A DNA stretch of 64,000 bases. It comes from Salipiger mucosus DSM 16094. Its GTDB lineage: Bacteria; Pseudomonadota; Alphaproteobacteria; Rhodobacterales; Rhodobacteraceae. Made by a program: the position numbers and the translations under genes. The stretch lies in NCBI RefSeq assembly GCF_000442255.1, contig NZ_KE557284.1:98822-162821 (forward strand). Direction: 5' to 3'. The notes under the pieces were generated by a model that did not search any database, was not told the DNA's origin, and saw nothing but the letters and a program-made list of their open reading frames with translations. This document shows positions 35,657 through 44,396 of this stretch, one piece after another. The stretch's first letter is position 1; every line of letters starts with the position of its first letter.

Positions 35657-36619
35657 ATGACCCTGACACGACGTTCCGCCCTGAAACTCGGCGCCGCTGC
35701 CGTCGCCCTCGCCGGCGCGCCCCGGCTGGCGCAGGCCGCCTATGCGCCCCGGCCCGACGGCTGGCGGCGTTTCGAGCTGACGACCCGCGTGGCCGTCCCG
35801 CGCGACGGCAAGACCGTCGAGGTCTGGGTTCCGGTCCCCTCGGTGACCGAGGACGACTGGATGCGCGCGGGCGACACCGCGTGGCAGAGCGACGCCGAAG
35901 AGGTGACGCTGCGCACCGACGAGGCCTCGGGCGCGCGCTACGTCCACGCGGTCTGGCCCGAGGGCGAGGGCGAGGCGGTGATCCAGATCGTCTCGACCGC
36001 GGCCGCGCAGGACCGCTCCACCGATTTCGACGCCCCGGGCAATGCCGCGCCGCTGACGCCTGAAGAACGCGAGCGTTTCACCTCGGCCACAGAGCGCGGT
36101 CTGGGCGACATCGCCTCGATGCTGGAAATGGGCGACCTGACCGGCAAGTGCGCCGACCTCAACGCGCTCTACGTCGGGCTGGCGCGCGCGGCGGGCCTGC
36201 CGGCGCGCGACGTCTACGGCCTGCGCGTGGCGCCTTCGGCCTTCGGCTACAAGAGCCTCGGCGCCGGGTCCTCGAATGTGACCAAGGCGCAGCACTGCCG
36301 GGCCGAGGTCTACCTCGAGGATCACGGCTGGATCCCGGTCGATCCCGCCGACGTGCGCAAGGTCGTGCTGGAAGAGCCGCCGAAGACGCTGGAGCTTGGC
36401 GACCCCGAGGTGCACGACGTGCGCGAGGCGCTCTTCGGCGCCTGGGAGGGCAACTGGCTGGCCTACAACTTTGCCCACGACGTTTCGCTGCAGGGCATGG
36501 AACGGGACGAGATCCCGTTCCTGATGTACCCGATGGCGGAAGTCGGCGGAGAGGAACTGGACGAGCTCGACCCCGATAGCTTTGCCTACACGATCACGGC
36601 GCGCGAACTGAGCGTCTGA
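35657..36619 (+). CDS. Tat-exported transglutaminase-like protein
   Basis: A 320-residue exported protein. The start at 35657 yields a twin-arginine leader MTLTRRSALKLGAAAVALAG with cleavage near LAQAA. The transglutaminase core (about 150-240) shows the catalytic Cys in TGKCADLNALYVGLARAAGL, the His in KAQHCRAEVYLEDHGW and the Asp in IPVDPAD. Such proteins can be proteases or peptide hydrolases in the periplasm. Neighbours give no clue to the substrate. Upstream codons (from 35390) are open but unlike the family. Confidence 0.83.
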   Translation: MTLTRRSALKLGAAAVALAGAPRLAQAAYAPRPDGWRRFELTTRVAVPRDGKTVEVWVPVPSVTEDDWMRAGDTAWQSDAEEVTLRTDEASGARYVHAVWPEGEGEAVIQIVSTAAAQDRSTDFDAPGNAAPLTPEERERFTSATERGLGDIASMLEMGDLTGKCADLNALYVGLARAAGLPARDVYGLRVAPSAFGYKSLGAGSSNVTKAQHCRAEVYLEDHGWIPVDPADVRKVVLEEPPKTLELGDPEVHDVREALFGAWEGNWLAYNFAHDVSLQGMERDEIPFLMYPMAEVGGEELDELDPDSFAYTITARELSV

Positions 36620-36941
36620 CGCCCGCCGCCGGGCCTGCCCGGCTTTGGCTGACATCTCGAACCGGCCGGCGTCACGTGGAAGCGCCGTGACCCGCCCATG
36701 GTCGTAGCGGTCATGTCGTGAGGCGCGTGCAAAAATGTCCGCGGCCAGCGCGTCCTTGTCGGGACGCCCCCGCGGCACCTTGCGTCGGTTCCGGGCCTTT
36801 TTCCTTTAGGGCCTGGCGCGCGATCTGTGCCCTGCGACGTCCCGCTTCGCGGATGCGCTCGCGGATCATTGCCGGCGCATGTCCTGACCCGCGTGAGCGC
36901 AGGCGGCATGCGCCGCCTGGCTCGGCCTCAACTGTCCTGGG
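36620..36941. other. Intergenic region with possible eroded recombinase fragment
   Basis: No intact gene. On the minus strand between about 36880 and 36730 one frame reads IRERIREAGRRRAQIARQAL and a neighbouring frame PRGRPDKDALAADIFARAS, which together resemble the end of a resolvase catalytic domain with its RGRP-type linker. The match is short and needs a frame change, so it is only a possibility. Confidence 0.25.
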
Positions 36942-37775
36942 TCAGCCCACTTGCATGCCGCCGAAGAGCATGTCGCGCGGCAGGTCGAAAACGAAACAGG
37001 GGTTGAGCGCGGGGAGGGCGCTCACGGCGTTCAGACGCTCGCGCTGGTCGTCGGCGCTGGGCACAGTGGCGCCTTCGGACGCTGCGGCGAGCTTCTCACG
37101 CCCGTATTTGCCGGTCAGCAGACCACCCCCCAGCGGGCTCCACGGCATCATGCCAATGCCGAACTCCCGCGCCATGGGCATGATGTCCAGTTCCACACCG
37201 CGCTCCACCAGCGACCAGGCGTATTGCAGGCCGGTGGGTCCCGGCAGGCCGTGCGCGCGGGCCAGCGTGGCGACCTTGGCCACATACCAAGAGGGCGCGT
37301 TCGAGAAGCCGTAGTAGAGGATCTCGCCCCGCGCGACGGCATCGGCCAGCGTGCGAAGCACCTCTTCGGCGGGGGTCAGCTGGTCCCGGACATGCACCCC
37401 GTAGAGGTCGATCCGGTCCACGCCGAGCCGCTTCAGGGAGCCTTCGATGCCAAGCCGGATGTTGTATGCGCCGTTGCCCGCGTGCACCGGCGTGCCCTCG
37501 GAGCGGGAAAAGCCTGCCTTGGTCGAGACCACCAGGCGGTCGCGCATCCCGCTGTCCTTCAGGAACCGGCCGAGCATCTATTCGCTTTCGCCGCCGCTGT
37601 AGACGTCGGCGGTGTCGATCAGGTTGCCGCCCGCCTCGACATAGGTGTCGAAGATCGCGCGCGCGGTCGGCTCGTCCGTGCCCCAGCGGCCGGCGCCGAA
37701 GGTCATGGTGCCAAGCGCCAGCGGGCTGACGATCAGGCCCGAGCGGCCAAAGGGGCGGTATTCGGTCATCTGCAT
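36942..37775 (-). pseudogene. Aldo/keto reductase with in-frame amber stop and internal deletion
   Basis: The frame from ATG 37775 reads as a normal aldo/keto reductase ([35 protein letters not shown]) and is then cut by TAG at 37578-37580. The same frame continues MLGRFLKDSGMRDRLVVSTK, GIEGSLKRLGVDRIDLYGVH and TGLQYAWSLVER to 36942; homologues have a sense codon at the stop (GAG to TAG would do it). After KYGREKL the sequence moves directly to a C-terminal ERLNAVSALPALNP segment, and the whole is about 277 residues instead of about 320-345, so roughly 60 residues also seem to be missing. Loss of function is likely. Confidence 0.78.
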
Positions 37776-37868
37776 GGGTGTCTCCTTGTCGTTGATGTGA
37801 CGACAGGAGGCTGCTTCCTTGAGGATTAGATGCTTCCCGTGCCATGAGCCTGCGAGGAATATTCAGCA

Positions 37869-38755
37869 ATGGCGCGCATGCCGCTCAATGATCTTGGTGC
37901 CTTCGCCGCCGTGGCCCGCACGCGCAGCTTCACCGCTGCCGCTGCAGAACCGGGCGTGTCGCCCTCCGCGCTCAGCCACGCGATGCGCGGGCTGGAGGAG
38001 CGGCTCGGCGTTCGGCTGCTGGCGCGCTCCACCCGCTCCGTCGCACCGACCGAGGCGGGCGCGGCGCTGCTGGACCGGCTCACCCCGGCGCTGTCCGAGA
38101 TCGACGAAGGCCTCGCGACTCTGGCCGCGTTTCGCGATGCGCCCGAGGGTATCGTGCGCATCACCACGTTCCACTGGATCGCCTCCACCTTCCTCGCGCC
38201 CGGCTTCCGGCCTTCCTCTCGACCCATCCCGGGATCACCGTGCAGGTGACGGTCGATGACAATCTGCAGGACATCGTGGCCGATGGATCCGACGCGGGCC
38301 TGCGGTTCGGCGACGACGTCGACAAGGACATGATCGCCGTTCGCGTCGGTCCACGCTTGCGGCACCTCGTGGTGGCGACACCGGCCTACTGGGATCATCA
38401 CGGCCGTCCGACCCATCCCCGCGACCTGAAGGATCACATCTGCGTCGCCTACCACAACCTGTCGAGCGGCAGCATCAGTCCGTGGGAGTTCGAGAAGGAC
38501 GGGCGCGAGCTACGGCAGCGAGTCGAGGGCGGGTTGATCTGCAACTCCGCCGATCTCGCGCTGGCCCTTGTTCGGGGCGGGGAAAGCGTGAGCCTGCATA
38601 TGGAGGAGGACGTGGCCGGTGACCTTGCCTCGGGCCGGCTGGCGGCCGTGCTAGAAGACTGGAGTCCGGCCTTTGAGGGAGTCACCCTCTACCACCCTAG
38701 CCGCCGGCAGAGCCCACTCGCGTTGCGGGCGCTGATCGATTTCCTGAAGCGATAG
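37869..38755 (+). pseudogene. LysR-family regulator broken by a single-base frameshift
   Basis: Frame one (37869-38209) gives a standard LysR helix-turn-helix (LNDLGAFAAVARTRSFTAAA, SPSALSHAMRGLEERLG) and the start of the effector domain. The sequence then continues in the next frame from 38210 (AFLSTHPGITVQVTVDDN, FGDDVDKDMIAVRVGP, HPSRRQSPLALRALIDFLKR) to 38755. One base appears to be missing near 38208-38210. Apart from this, all 295 or so family positions are present. It is divergent from the damaged aldo/keto reductase, its probable former target. Confidence 0.85.
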
Positions 38756-39157
38756 TCTCCCAGGAATATTTGCGAGTAGGGGCCGATCGGATGGGAGGCC
38801 ATTGCCCGGCCCGTCTATTTCTTTTGGCTTTGGCCCAGGAAAAGATGGTCGCCGTCGCTCGAGGTGTTATTCGCCGCGAAGAGGGCGCCGCTGTGGACAC
38901 TTTCCCGGTGTCATGGTGGCACGGTCACGACAATCTTTTTGCACCAGTTTCGCTGTTTGTTGCAGCTTCGGCTATGAGGTGCGGCGGAACGTGCGGCCTG
39001 CCGCTATCAGCTGGTCCGGAACGGGTTATAGGTCATCTGGGAGCCCCTGGCCGTGCATCGGTTCGGGCATGCGATTGTACTCCAGAAGGTGCACGTGCAC
39101 GCGTGGCTCTGACTCCGGTCGGGGCTCACCCAATGAAATCATCCACTTAGGTGCTTT
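38756..39157. other. Lower-GC intergenic region next to tRNA-Asn
   Basis: About 400 bases, visibly less GC-rich than the surroundings, abutting the 3' end of tRNA-Asn. No intact gene is seen. On the minus strand a short frame reads HLLEYNRMPEPMHGQGLPDD before a stop, and further stops break all long frames. tRNA 3' ends are common integration sites, so this may be a worn remnant of mobile DNA, but no integrase or repeated attachment sequence was found. Confidence 0.35.
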
Positions 39158-39232
39158 TGGCTCCGGCGGTAGGGATCGAACCTACGACCAATTGATTAAC
39201 AGTCAACTGCTCTACCGCTGAGCTACGCCGGA
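39158..39232 (-). tRNA. tRNA-Asn (anticodon GTT)
   Basis: Read on the minus strand, the acceptor TCCGGCG (from 39232) pairs with CGCCGGA, followed by discriminator G and encoded CCA (39158-39160). The anticodon loop is CTGTTAA with GTT, and the T-arm GGTTCGATCCC is intact. Confidence 0.97.
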
Positions 39233-39312
39233 ACACGGGGCGTCGTATAGCAACAGGCTCCAGCCCCGTCCAGAGCCTTTTCCAAGGTTTTTCCGGATTT
39301 CCGAGATTTCTC

Positions 39313-40227
39313 TCAAAGACCTGAAAAAACGGCGTTTTCGGCAAGCTCTCCCACCGGGCGCGCCAGGCCGCGCGCGGTCAAGTCGATCAGGTGGGCCAGC
39401 ACGTTGCGGGCTGCCGCAGGGTGAAGCGCGGCCGGAATGTCGGCGTAGATCCGACTCGCGAGGGCGCTGGCCGTTGCCGGACCCTCATCCAGAGCCGCGC
39501 GGATCTCGGCCTCGCGCGAGCGGCGGTGGGCAAGCAGGGCATCGAGCCGGGCGGCCGGGTCGGCGACCGGGGCGCCGTGACCGGGATGCATCACGCGCCA
39601 AGGCCGGGCGCGCAGGCGGTCCAGAGAGGCCATGAAGGCCGTCAGGTCGCCGTCGGGCGGCGAGACCAGCGAGGTCGACCAGCCCATCACGAGATCGCCC
39701 GTGAAGAGCGTATCGCCCCAGGCCAGCGCCAGGTGGTTGCCGAAATGCCCCGGCGTGTGGATCGCCTCGAGTTGCCAGTCGGCGCCTTCCAGCACCGCGC
39801 CGTCCTCCATCCGCTCGTCCGGCGCAAAGCCCGCGTCCACGCCCTCGCCGCCGCCGATGGCGCCGCCGCGGGCCAGGGCCTCCATCACCGGGCTGCGGCC
39901 GGCGCGGGCGTCGCCGAAGGCCAGCACCGGGGCGCCGGTCACCGCCGCCAGCGCCGGCGCCAGGGCGGAATGGTCTCGGTGGGCATGGGTCACGACGATA
40001 TGCGTCACCCGGGCGCCAGGGTGCAGCGCGGCGCGGATCGCATCGAGATGGCTCGAGTCGTCGGGGCCGGGGTCGATCACCGCGACGCCGCGGGTGCCCA
40101 GCAGGTAGGTATTGGTCCCGCGCAGCGTCATGGGCGAGGGGTTGGGCGCCACGATGCGGCGCAGTCCGGGGGCCAGCGTCTCGGGCCGGCCGGGAACAGG
40201 GTGGAAATCGGGTTGCGGATCCTGCAT
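39313..40227 (-). CDS. Metallo-beta-lactamase-fold hydrolase (LACTB2-like)
   Basis: A 304-residue MBL-fold protein. The zinc motif HAHRDH is at residues 81-86 (H81, H83, D85, H86), followed by HTPGHFGNHLALAW and the GDLVMGWSTSLVSPPDGD segment typical of the LACTB2-like/RNase-type hydrolases. A C-terminal winged-helix-like region (about 230-304, AARNVLAHLIDLTARGL) closes the protein as in that group. It may act on RNA or on a small thioester/lactone; substrate is unknown. It is divergent from the sensor kinase gene. Confidence 0.86.
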   Translation of the reverse strand: MQDPQPDFHPVPGRPETLAPGLRRIVAPNPSPMTLRGTNTYLLGTRGVAVIDPGPDDSSHLDAIRAALHPGARVTHIVVTHAHRDHSALAPALAAVTGAPVLAFGDARAGRSPVMEALARGGAIGGGEGVDAGFAPDERMEDGAVLEGADWQLEAIHTPGHFGNHLALAWGDTLFTGDLVMGWSTSLVSPPDGDLTAFMASLDRLRARPWRVMHPGHGAPVADPAARLDALLAHRRSREAEIRAALDEGPATASALASRIYADIPAALHPAAARNVLAHLIDLTARGLARPVGELAENAVFSGL

Positions 40228-40281
40228 CGGCCGGCCTCTTTCGCGATGGCGGCGCGGGAGCGCCCCCGCTAGGGTTAGCGC

Positions 40282-41562
40282 ATGATGTTCCAGTGGCTCA
40301 AACGCTATATGCCGCGCGGCCTCTACGGGCGGGCGGCGCTGATCCTCGTGCTGCCCGTCGTGACGCTGCAGCTCGTCGTCTCTGTGGTCTTCATCCAGCG
40401 CCACTTCGAGGGGGTGAGCGCGCAGATGACCCGCGATATCTCGCGCGAGATCAACCTGTCGCTCGAGGACCCCTCGGCGGCGGCTCCGCTCGAGCTCGAG
40501 CTGCGCGAGGTGCCGGTGGGAGAGATGCCGGAGGCCGACCTGCGGCGGTGGTACGATTTCTCGGGGCTGGTGGTCATGGACCGGCTGCGCCGCTTCGTGC
40601 CGGGGCTCGAGCGCGTGCTGCTGCCGGACGACTACGACGTCATCGCCTACGTCCGGCGGGGCGATACGGTGACCGAGGTGACCTGGGCGCGCCAGCGCGT
40701 CTCGGCCTCGAATCCGCACCAGTTGCTGGTGAACATGGTCGTCTTCGGCGTGCTCATGACGGTGATCGCCTTCCTCTACCTGCGCAACCAGCTGCGGCCG
40801 ATCACCCGGCTGGCGGAGGCGGCCGAAGCCTTCGGCCGCGGACGGCACATGCCCTATTCGCCCTCGGGCGCGGTCGAGGTGCGCGCGGCGGGCCATGCCT
40901 TTCTCGACATGCGCAACCGGATCGAGCGGCAGATCGAGCAGCGCACGATGATGCTCTCGGGCGTGAGCCACGACCTTCGCACGCCGCTCACGCGGCTGCG
41001 CCTGGGGCTCTCGATGCTCGACGACGAGGACCGCCTGCCGCTGGAGCGCGACGTCGAGGACATGCAGGAGCTCATCGACGCCTTCCTCGAGTTCGCGCGC
41101 GACAACAGCCAGGAGGGCGAGGTCGAGCCGGTGGACCCGGTGGCGCTGGTGGAGCAGATCGTGGGCGATGCCGGGCGCGCGGGCCGGCCGGTGACGCTTC
41201 GCTCGGTCGAAGGCGAGGGCGAGGTCATGCTGCGGCCGCGCGCCATCCGCCGCGCGCTGGAGAACCTCATCGGCAACGGTGCGCGCTACGGCACGCAATG
41301 CGAGGTCTCGGTGACGCTCTCGGACAAGAGTTTGCGCCTGCGGGTCGAGGACGACGGACCCGGCATCCCGCCCGACCGGCGCGAGGAGGCGCTGCGCCCC
41401 TTCGTGCGGCTGGACCCGGCGCGCAACCAGGACAAGGGCACCGGCGTGGGGCTGGGGCTGGCCATCGCCGCCGACATCGCGCGGGCGCATGGCGGCGTGC
41501 TGCGGCTGGGCGAGAGCCAGCGGCTGGGCGGGCTGCGCGCGGACATCGTGATCGCGCGGTGA
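40282..41562 (+). CDS. EnvZ-like sensor histidine kinase
   Basis: A 426-residue kinase: first membrane helix about 17-37, a periplasmic sensor domain about 38-152, second helix about 153-172, HAMP about 172-225, HisKA with phospho-acceptor His230 in SHDLRTPLTRLRLG, and HATPase with the N box ENLIGNGARYG, G1 DDGPGIPP and G2 GTGVGLGLAI. The layout is that of OmpR-partner EnvZ kinases. The cognate response regulator is not beside it within the window; the neighbouring genes are an MBL hydrolase and DUF1476. Confidence 0.9.
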   Translation: MMFQWLKRYMPRGLYGRAALILVLPVVTLQLVVSVVFIQRHFEGVSAQMTRDISREINLSLEDPSAAAPLELELREVPVGEMPEADLRRWYDFSGLVVMDRLRRFVPGLERVLLPDDYDVIAYVRRGDTVTEVTWARQRVSASNPHQLLVNMVVFGVLMTVIAFLYLRNQLRPITRLAEAAEAFGRGRHMPYSPSGAVEVRAAGHAFLDMRNRIERQIEQRTMMLSGVSHDLRTPLTRLRLGLSMLDDEDRLPLERDVEDMQELIDAFLEFARDNSQEGEVEPVDPVALVEQIVGDAGRAGRPVTLRSVEGEGEVMLRPRAIRRALENLIGNGARYGTQCEVSVTLSDKSLRLRVEDDGPGIPPDRREEALRPFVRLDPARNQDKGTGVGLGLAIAADIARAHGGVLRLGESQRLGGLRADIVIAR

Positions 41563-41678
41563 TCCGAGGGCCGAGGTCCGGGCGCGCAATGACCGGCACG
41601 GTGACCGCAGCCCGGGCCATCGCGGTTGTCGCTTTCAGCTCTCAGGTGGTTCCGGCCCGGTGGCGGGCCGGAGCGAGG

Positions 41679-41993
41679 TCAGTCCTCGAGCAGGATCTGG
41701 CCCATGGCCTCGACCAGCAGCTCCGAGCGGCGCGCGCGCACCGCCTCGGGGCTCGACCGGTCGCCCAGGTCCTGCGCCACCTTGCGCACCACGTCCTCGT
41801 GGCCCGCCTCCTCGAAATCGGCCTTTATGACCTCGCGGGCATAGGCCTCCGCGTCATCGCCGGACTTGCCGAGCATCTCGGCCGCCCAGAGCCCCAGCAG
41901 CTTGTTGCACCGCGCCTCGGCGCGGAACTTCATTTCCTCGTCATGCGCGAACTTGTTCTCGAAGGCCTTTTCGCGATCGTCGAAGGTGGTCAT
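41679..41993 (-). CDS. F1-ATPase inhibitor zeta subunit (DUF1476)
   Basis: A 104-residue all-helical protein of the DUF1476 family, known in Paracoccus denitrificans as the zeta subunit that inhibits ATP hydrolysis by the F1 motor. The N-terminal inhibitory stretch is [20 protein letters not shown] and the central [16 protein letters not shown] is family-defining. Start 41993 matches the known N-terminus. It is divergent from purC and convergent with the kinase gene. Confidence 0.92.
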   Translation of the reverse strand: MTTFDDREKAFENKFAHDEEMKFRAEARCNKLLGLWAAEMLGKSGDDAEAYAREVIKADFEEAGHEDVVRKVAQDLGDRSSPEAVRARRSELLVEAMGQILLED

Positions 41994-42153
41994 TTCGTTC
42001 TCCGCTCCCCATAAGGATCCCCTGTTTCGACGGTATTCCACGCGTATCCTGCCGTGCAAGCCCCGCAGGGCGCTTGCGGGGGCGGGGGGCTTGATTTATG
42101 AGAGCCGGCATACCGCACCGGGCCGCGCGTCGGCCCCAGGCGAAAGGATGTCC

Positions 42154-42915
42154 ATGGCACGTCGCAAGAAGATCTACGAAGGCAAGGCCAAGATTCTCTA
42201 CGAGGGGCCCGAGCCGGGCACCATCGTCCAGTACTTCAAGGACGACGCGACCGCCTTCAACGCCGAGAAGAAGGACGTGATCGAGGGCAAGGGCGTGCTG
42301 AACAACCGCCTGTCCGAGTTCTTCATGACCGGCCTCAACACCGTCGGCGTGCCGACGCACTTCCTCAAGCGGCTGAACATGCGCGAACAGCTCGTCCGCG
42401 CCTGCGAGATCGTGCCGCTTGAAGTGATCGTGCGCAACTTCGCGGCCGGAAGCCTCGCCAAGCGTCTGGGCCTCGAGGAGGGCACGCCGCTGCCGCGCCC
42501 GATCGTGGAATACTGCTACAAGGACGACAAGCTGGGCGATCCGCTGGTCACCGAAGAGCACATCGCCGCCTTCGGCTGGGCCAGCCAGCAGGACATGGAC
42601 GACATCCTGAGCCTCTCGCTGCGGGTGAACGACTACCTGTCGGGCCTGATGTACGGCGTGGGCATCCGCCTGGTGGACTTCAAGATCGAGGTCGGCCGGG
42701 TCTACGACGGCGACTACCAGCGACTCATCGTGGCCGACGAGATCAGCCCCGACTCGATGCGCCTTTGGGACATCGAGACCGGGCAGAAGCTCGACAAGGA
42801 TGTCTTCCGGCGCGACCTGGGCTCGCTCACCGACGCCTATACCGAGGTGGCGCGGCGGCTGGGCGTCATGCCCAAGCAGGCCACGCACGTGGCCAAGCCC
42901 AAGCTCATCAACTGA
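42154..42915 (+). CDS. purC: Phosphoribosylaminoimidazole-succinocarboxamide synthase
   Basis: A 253-residue SAICAR synthetase, catalysing ATP-dependent joining of aspartate to CAIR in purine biosynthesis. Motifs: [13 protein letters not shown] at the start, [32 protein letters not shown] and [13 protein letters not shown] 42154 lies 7 bases after AAAGGA; the nearer ATG at 42148 is too close. It begins the purine run purC-purS-(alcohol dehydrogenase)-purQ. Confidence 0.96.
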   Translation: MARRKKIYEGKAKILYEGPEPGTIVQYFKDDATAFNAEKKDVIEGKGVLNNRLSEFFMTGLNTVGVPTHFLKRLNMREQLVRACEIVPLEVIVRNFAAGSLAKRLGLEEGTPLPRPIVEYCYKDDKLGDPLVTEEHIAAFGWASQQDMDDILSLSLRVNDYLSGLMYGVGIRLVDFKIEVGRVYDGDYQRLIVADEISPDSMRLWDIETGQKLDKDVFRRDLGSLTDAYTEVARRLGVMPKQATHVAKPKLIN

Positions 42916-42922
42916 GACGTGA

Positions 42923-42944
42923 CCCGCCCCTCCGGCGGGGTTTG
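42923..42944 (+). terminator. Weak terminator between purC and purS
   Basis: CCCGCC (42923-42928) pairs with GGCGGG (42934-42939) and is followed by GTTTGCGTATTT. It could terminate or attenuate purC messages before purS. Confidence 0.5.
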
Positions 42945-43001
42945 CGTATTTGGAACAAGAAGAAGGGCAGGGGCCTTTCGCAGCGACAGAGAGGGATGGC
43001 C

Positions 43002-43232
43002 ATGAAGGCGCGGGTGCATGTGATGCTCAAGGACGGTGTGCTGGATCCGCAGGGCGAGGCGGTGCGCCACGCGCTGCACGGGCTTGGCTTCGAGGGCGTC
43101 GGCGGCGTGCGGCAGGGCAAGGTCATCGAGATTGAGCTTGCCGAGGGCACGACCGAGGCGACCGTGACCGAGATGTGCGAGAAGCTGCTCGCCAACACGG
43201 TGATCGAGAGCTACTCGGTCGAGATGATCTGA
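43002..43232 (+). CDS. purS: Phosphoribosylformylglycinamidine synthase subunit PurS
   Basis: A 76-residue small subunit that bridges PurQ and PurL. It reads MKARVHVMLKDGVLDPQGEA, with GFEGVGGVRQGKVIEIEL in the middle, as expected for PurS. ATG 43002 is about 7 bases from AGAGAGGG; ATG 42996 is an alternative adding two residues. Confidence 0.95.
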   Translation: MKARVHVMLKDGVLDPQGEAVRHALHGLGFEGVGGVRQGKVIEIELAEGTTEATVTEMCEKLLANTVIESYSVEMI

Positions 43233-43241
43233 GGCGCTCTC

Positions 43242-43264
43242 CCTCCCCCGGGCGAAGGGGGAGG
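43242..43264 (+). terminator. Hairpin after purS
   Basis: CCTCCCCC (43242-43249) pairs with GGGGGAGG (43257-43264) over a 7-base loop, 9 bases after the purS stop. No T-tract follows, so its strength as a terminator is uncertain. Confidence 0.4.
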
Positions 43265-43346
43265 CCCGGGGAGGGGCGGCGGCGCGCAGCCGCTTGCACT
43301 TCCCGCGAAACTGTCGTCCTCTCGCGGAAAACCGGAGGAGAGGACC

Positions 43347-44384
43347 ATGCGCGCAGCCGTTCTGAGAACCTACAACGAGGATCTGTCCATCGAGGAGGTG
43401 GACATGCCGTCCTGCCCCCGCGACGGGGTGGTGCTGAAGGTGCTGGCCTGCGGTGTCTGCCGGTCGGACTGGCACGGCTGGGTGGGCGAGCATCCGCGCG
43501 TGAAGCCGGGCCAGATCCAGGGCCACGAGTACTGCGGCGAGGTCGTCGAGGCCGGCCCGGATTCGCAGTGGCAGGTGGGCGACCGGCTGGTGGCGCCCTT
43601 CATCCTGTCCTGCGGCAGCTGCCCGGCCTGCCGCTCGGGCGAATCGAACACCTGCGCCGATCAGCGCCTGCCCGGCTTCGTCGAGCCCGGCGCCTTCGCC
43701 GAATACGTGGCCGTGCCGCGCGACTTCAACCTTGCACGGCTGCCCGAGGGCATGTCGCCGACGCTGGCGGCGGGGCTCGGCTGCCGCGTCACCACGGCCT
43801 GGCACGCGCTCACCGGGCGCGCGCGGCTCGCGGGCGGCGAATGGCTGGCGGTCCACGGCACCGGCGGCATCGGCCTTTCGGCCGCGATCCTCGGCCGGGC
43901 GCTGGGGGCCCATGTCATCGTGGTGGACATCGTGCAGGAGAAGCTCGACCACGCCATGTCGCTCGGCATGGACGCGGCGGTGAACGCCACCGAGGGCGAC
44001 GCGGCCGAGAAGATCCGCGAGATCACCGGCGGCGGCGCCGACGTCAGCGTCGAGGCCCTGGGCATCCAGGCCACCGTCGATGCCTCGATCCGCTGCCTCG
44101 CGCCGCTGGGACGCCACGTGCAGGTGGGCATGCCGGTGGGCCACACCGCGCACATGGACGTCAACATGAACGCGGTCTACATGGGCAACCTCGCGCTTTA
44201 CGGGACGCGCGGGATGCCGGCGCATCGCTATCCCTCGCTGCTTGGATTGATCACGCGGGGAAAGGTCGATATGTCCCCGCTCATCGCACGGGAGATTCCG
44301 TTGAGCGCCGCCGGCCGCGAGCTTGCCGCCTTCAACGGGCCGACGCCCCCGGGCGTCGCCGTGATCACCGATTTCACCCGCTAG
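43347..44384 (+). CDS. Zinc-dependent alcohol dehydrogenase, MDR family
   Basis: A 345-residue medium-chain dehydrogenase. Catalytic-zinc residues are Cys38 (CGVCRSDWHGW) and His60-Glu61 (GHEYCGEV); structural zinc is held by Cys89, Cys92, Cys95 and Cys103. The nucleotide fold reads VHGTGGIGLSAAILGRALGA. All ligands are intact. It has a strong GGAGGAGAGGACC ribosome site and ends 12 bases before purQ, so it lies inside the purine run although no purine role is known; substrate is unknown. Confidence 0.9.
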   Translation: MRAAVLRTYNEDLSIEEVDMPSCPRDGVVLKVLACGVCRSDWHGWVGEHPRVKPGQIQGHEYCGEVVEAGPDSQWQVGDRLVAPFILSCGSCPACRSGESNTCADQRLPGFVEPGAFAEYVAVPRDFNLARLPEGMSPTLAAGLGCRVTTAWHALTGRARLAGGEWLAVHGTGGIGLSAAILGRALGAHVIVVDIVQEKLDHAMSLGMDAAVNATEGDAAEKIREITGGGADVSVEALGIQATVDASIRCLAPLGRHVQVGMPVGHTAHMDVNMNAVYMGNLALYGTRGMPAHRYPSLLGLITRGKVDMSPLIAREIPLSAAGRELAAFNGPTPPGVAVITDFTR

Positions 44385-44396
44385 GGAGAGCGCCCC

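Noticed and set aside
33251-36778. A very long minus-strand open frame (over 1100 codons) opposite the TRAP receptor, denD, GntR and transglutaminase genes
   Set aside because: It is the mirror of high-GC coding DNA: the product is Arg/Gly/His/Ala-rich with no domain, while the plus strand holds four recognisable proteins.
37578-37580. Recoding of the TAG codon in the aldo/keto reductase (pyrrolysine) given an MttB-family gene in the same window
   Set aside because: The MttB-like gene has no internal TAG, no pyrrolysine genes are seen, and the reductase also lacks an internal segment, so simple gene decay is more likely.
38802-39221. Plus-strand open frame of about 139 codons running into tRNA-Asn
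   Set aside because: It reads through the antisense of the tRNA, has no family or ribosome site, and its composition is not coding-like.
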